From NCBI RefSeq assembly GCF_032854445.1, contig NC_088302.1, positions 46,040,521 to 46,104,520 on the forward strand: 64,000 nucleotides of DNA. Reading direction: 5' to 3'. The notes under the pieces are model-generated. The model made no database searches. It saw only the letters and a list, made by a program, of their open reading frames with translations, and had not been told where the DNA came from. Every line of letters starts with the position of its first letter. Within the stretch, counting starts at the first letter, position 1. The DNA comes from Liolophura sinensis (taxonomy: Eukaryota; Mollusca; Polyplacophora; Chitonida; Chitonidae). The position numbers and the translations under genes were made by a program. This document shows, piece after piece, positions 61,204 to 64,000 of the stretch.

Positions 61204-62800
61204 CCTGGAAAAGTTCGGCAGTATGACGTCTTAAAGATTTCCTTATTTGATATTTTTAATTTATATATTTTCATATTTTTTGTAATAGGTAAAATAGAAC
61301 ATTGCTCTTGGAGGTTGAAGTTAACTTATGCCCATGCCATTTGATTATTAGTGACTAGTAACTATTATTGATTAGTGGGTTTATGGTTATCAGATTGGCC
61401 TCCTCTATGTATAGTGTGTAATTGTGAGGTTTCCCAAAAACTCAGATCCTTTACTCACATCGATTGTCAAAGAAGCTAGTCTTCAGTAGAGTGGAAAAAA
61501 AGCCCCCAAAAAACATTGGCCTGTGGCGTGTGTAATTAGGTTGAAAAAATTTGACTATTAGTTTGGTGTCCAGGTATAGTTAAGGTCTTAATTCTTCCAG
61601 ACCAATCATTGGAGTCCAGAAAAAGCCGTTGCCTTTATTAAGATGAGGAGACCACATATTGTATTGATGAACGTGCACTGGAAGTGTATACAGCAGTTTT
61701 ACGATAGGAGTAGATGAAGGGATTCTTAACTCAGACGTGTAAGTTGACGTTATTATATTCAGCTGACAAGAAGGTATACGTGCATTATTTAATGTTGGGC
61801 TGGTGTACCGCGGTACATTCCTTGCAGGTATGTGAGGCTTGTCTGTGTGTACAACACAGATCACCCGAGACAGTCGCTATACTTTTGCAACTAATTTCGA
61901 CATTATTCCATGCCTAAGTGTGACTTTTCGACTGCAGTAGCACAATGCAGTGTACTGTAAAGTTACACTGTCTAAAATAGATGTCTTGATCCATAGGCCT
62001 AGGGGGAAGGTGGGGCAATGTGGCACACTTAACTGTAAACATCTTAGGTGTTACGTATATCCACCAAATTGGAGTTGTAACTAATATTATACTCTAATTT
62101 TATAACTATAAAATAATGTTCACTGTATGTGTATTTGCCAATTTTAATTCAGGTACAAGCACGTTAAAAAAGGAGTGTGAATTTCCCATTTTGCCCCATA
62201 TATGGGGCAGATTGCTACAACGTCTGGGGCAAAATGAAACGAATGTTCCATATCGCACAAACCCACAAGAGGACACAAAATGTCAAAATCCGAGGTAGAG
62301 TTCAAATTTATTCTCTTCAGCATTAGCACAAATATGATTGGGATATTCTTCACCTTGGAAATCACTGCTTTGTTTACGTCATTCGGTTTGTTGGAGGAAA
62401 AGACAACCAAACAAACGCGCAACAATAGGCAAACATTCATTATAAGTTGAAAAAGTCTGATCTTTACTGTTCGCAATCAGACACAAAAATCACAAGTAAA
62501 GATGACCTCGACATCACTAATACTTGCACAAGCTGGGTGCGCCCAGTTAAAGCAAGTAGAACATTGTATCATTCCGTCCTGCATACTTGTGCTCCACAGT
62601 TCCAAACAGTAAATACATTCTGTATCTTCGTTCACCCTTGTCACTGATCTTTCAGGTATTGGTCACTTCTTCGCATGGTTTCTCCTACTCGCATCCAACG
62701 GCGAACTGTTATCAGTTGGCTTATCCTTCGTTAAGTTTCTTTTGCCAGATGGATTCTTCCTGCTATTTGTGGTATTTTGTGAGCTACCCTGCGCGTTCAT
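61204..62800. other. Unassigned sequence downstream of PTPMT1 exon 3
   Basis: It was searched by eye for the last PTPMT1 exon without success. Short open frames on both strands (for example minus 62476-62144) show no family resemblance. Confidence 0.4.
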
Positions 62801-62810
62801 AAAACTTTGT

Positions 62811-64000
62811 TTATATCGCAGCTATTCCACAGCTAGAGTTTGGTTTACGTTTTGGTCGAGCAGTAGATATTGGTGGAGGAGAGAAGTTAAATGGGGAAAT
62901 ATATGAAGCATCGGGTGAGTCTGTTCGCGCTAATGAAGTGGATGACACAGGAGCAGCGGATGGTACGTGAGCACTGGCTGGTACGGGATCCATTGATGGT
63001 ACGGGAGTTGTGGATGACATGGTGACTGTGGATGGTACAGTAGCTAAGGATGGAACAGGAGCAGTGGATGGTACGGAATCTCTGGCTGGTACGGGGTCAG
63101 TGGATGGTACGGAAAGTGGATGATACGGAAGTTTTGTGGATGACATGGTGGCTGTGGATGGTACAATAGCTATGGATGGAACGTTTTCACTGGCTGACAC
63201 GGTATCACTGCATGGCTGGTACGAGATCAGGGGAAAGTATTGGAGTTGTGGATGGCATGGTGGCTGTGGATGGTACAGCACTTGTGGACGGTAAGGGGTC
63301 ATTGAATAGTACGGTATCGGTGGATGACATGTTGGCTGTGCATGGTACGGGAGCTGAGGACGGCCCAGGAACAGCGAATGGCACGGGATCACTAAATACT
63401 GATAGATCTGTGGACGGACCATTGATATCAGCAGGAGGTGTGACTGGAACAGGGAGATCTGTACGCTCAGCAGCTGTAAGTTTGTGTGCCTCATATATGT
63501 CTCTGTTTGTAGGGAAAATCCCATTCTTGCGAAAACGATTAGCAGCTGTTAATGCAGTTGCACACCTAACCAAAAATCTCTGCCACTTGAAATGTTCCAG
63601 GAAACTCTTCCAGGATTGTTTCTCAACAACTTTTCTAGGTGATTATAAAATGTTGATAATGGCTTCAGAAAAGACACATCAAGCGGTTTCATCTTATGGG
63701 AACAATGTGGCCGTAAACATAGCAACTCAACTCCATTTTCTCTTGTAGGTCGATCACTTCGATATTTTTTGTGCGTGTGGAGTGTCCATCTAGTATTAAA
63801 AGGACACGGTCGTCTTCACAAAGTTGTTTAAACCATTCTTTGAAAATGGACAGTGGCATCCATCCGCTTTGTGGCATGAAGCTATAGAACAAGGTGGAGC
63901 CTTGTGGAAGGTGGAATTCATTAATTCAGGTTTCATTCTCACCCGTGGAAAAATGAATAACGGCGGAATAAATGAGCCTGTTGCGCTCCTGCAGATTTCC
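62811..64000 (-). pseudogene. Pogo/Tigger-type DDE transposase remnant
   Basis: Reading the minus strand from the window edge, motifs follow the pogo-family order across several frames: ATGSFIPPLFF, then MPQSGWMPL with WFKQL, VLLILDGHSTRTKN (with one of the catalytic acidic residues), PHCSHKMKPLDVSF, and finally AANRFRKNGIFPTNRDI. Frame changes occur near 63745 and near 63560, so no single frame spans it. The C-terminal part is a Pro/Ser/Thr-rich tail built from an 18-bp repeat. The 5' half (DNA-binding part) lies outside the window. Broken frames indicate an inactive copy. Confidence 0.85.
62940..63415. repeat. 18-bp-based minisatellite within the transposase tail
   Basis: Units built on gtggatggtacggga plus a variable triplet recur with 9- and 18-base steps. 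On the minus strand they code VPSTAP-like repeats. Because units are multiples of three, the frame stays open, unlike the 46-, 70- and 73-bp arrays elsewhere. Confidence 0.75.

Overview
This window is animal nuclear DNA: AT-rich, with intron-split genes that have canonical GT/AG boundaries, many dispersed repeats and tandem minisatellites. A tRNA-derived SINE occurs about a dozen times (A-rich tail ending in aaataaataaa, body with the motif ccagcattatggtggg on one strand). From memory such elements are common in molluscs and other lophotrochozoans, so a marine lophotrochozoan such as a mollusc or brachiopod is the best guess. Repeat and protein searches would be needed to settle this.

Four conserved genes can be assembled exon by exon. 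(1) Plus strand, 9301-16745: a proteolipid protein/M6-family four-pass membrane protein, six coding exons, with the initiator exon not found. (2) Plus strand, 21604-39781: AP5B1, the beta subunit of the AP-5 adaptor complex, 26 coding exons in perfect phase from ATG to stop (934 aa). (3) Minus strand, 48000-41836: an otopetrin proton channel, seven exons covering all 12 membrane segments, with a possible N-terminal exon at 53269-52558. AP5B1 and the otopetrin converge. (4) Plus strand, 59535-60802: the first three exons of PTPMT1, the mitochondrial PGP phosphatase; its last exon was not found before the window ends. The genes have unrelated jobs (membrane organisation, endosomal sorting, proton conductance, cardiolipin synthesis), and nothing suggests co-regulation.

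Mobile-element remains are a Penelope-like reverse transcriptase (19606-20400), a pogo/Tigger-type DDE transposase (minus strand, running off the right end), the SINE copies, and an unnamed dispersed element of about 210 bp with at least four copies. From 1 to 9300 there is no recognisable gene, only minisatellites and a SINE.

The most striking feature is that tandem duplication has repeatedly hit exon-intron junctions in the two neighbouring genes AP5B1 and otopetrin. AP5B1 intron 5 is filled by about 45 copies of a 46-bp unit that copies the end of exon 5 plus its 5' splice site. The last AP5B1 3' splice site is present three times at 73-bp spacing. The otopetrin has one exon end plus donor in six 70-bp copies, another acceptor plus exon start in six to seven 70-bp copies, and that same exon's donor end duplicated at 137 bp. 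Each array puts several usable-looking splice sites beside the real one, and all unit lengths leave remainder 1 on division by three, so choosing the wrong site shifts the frame.
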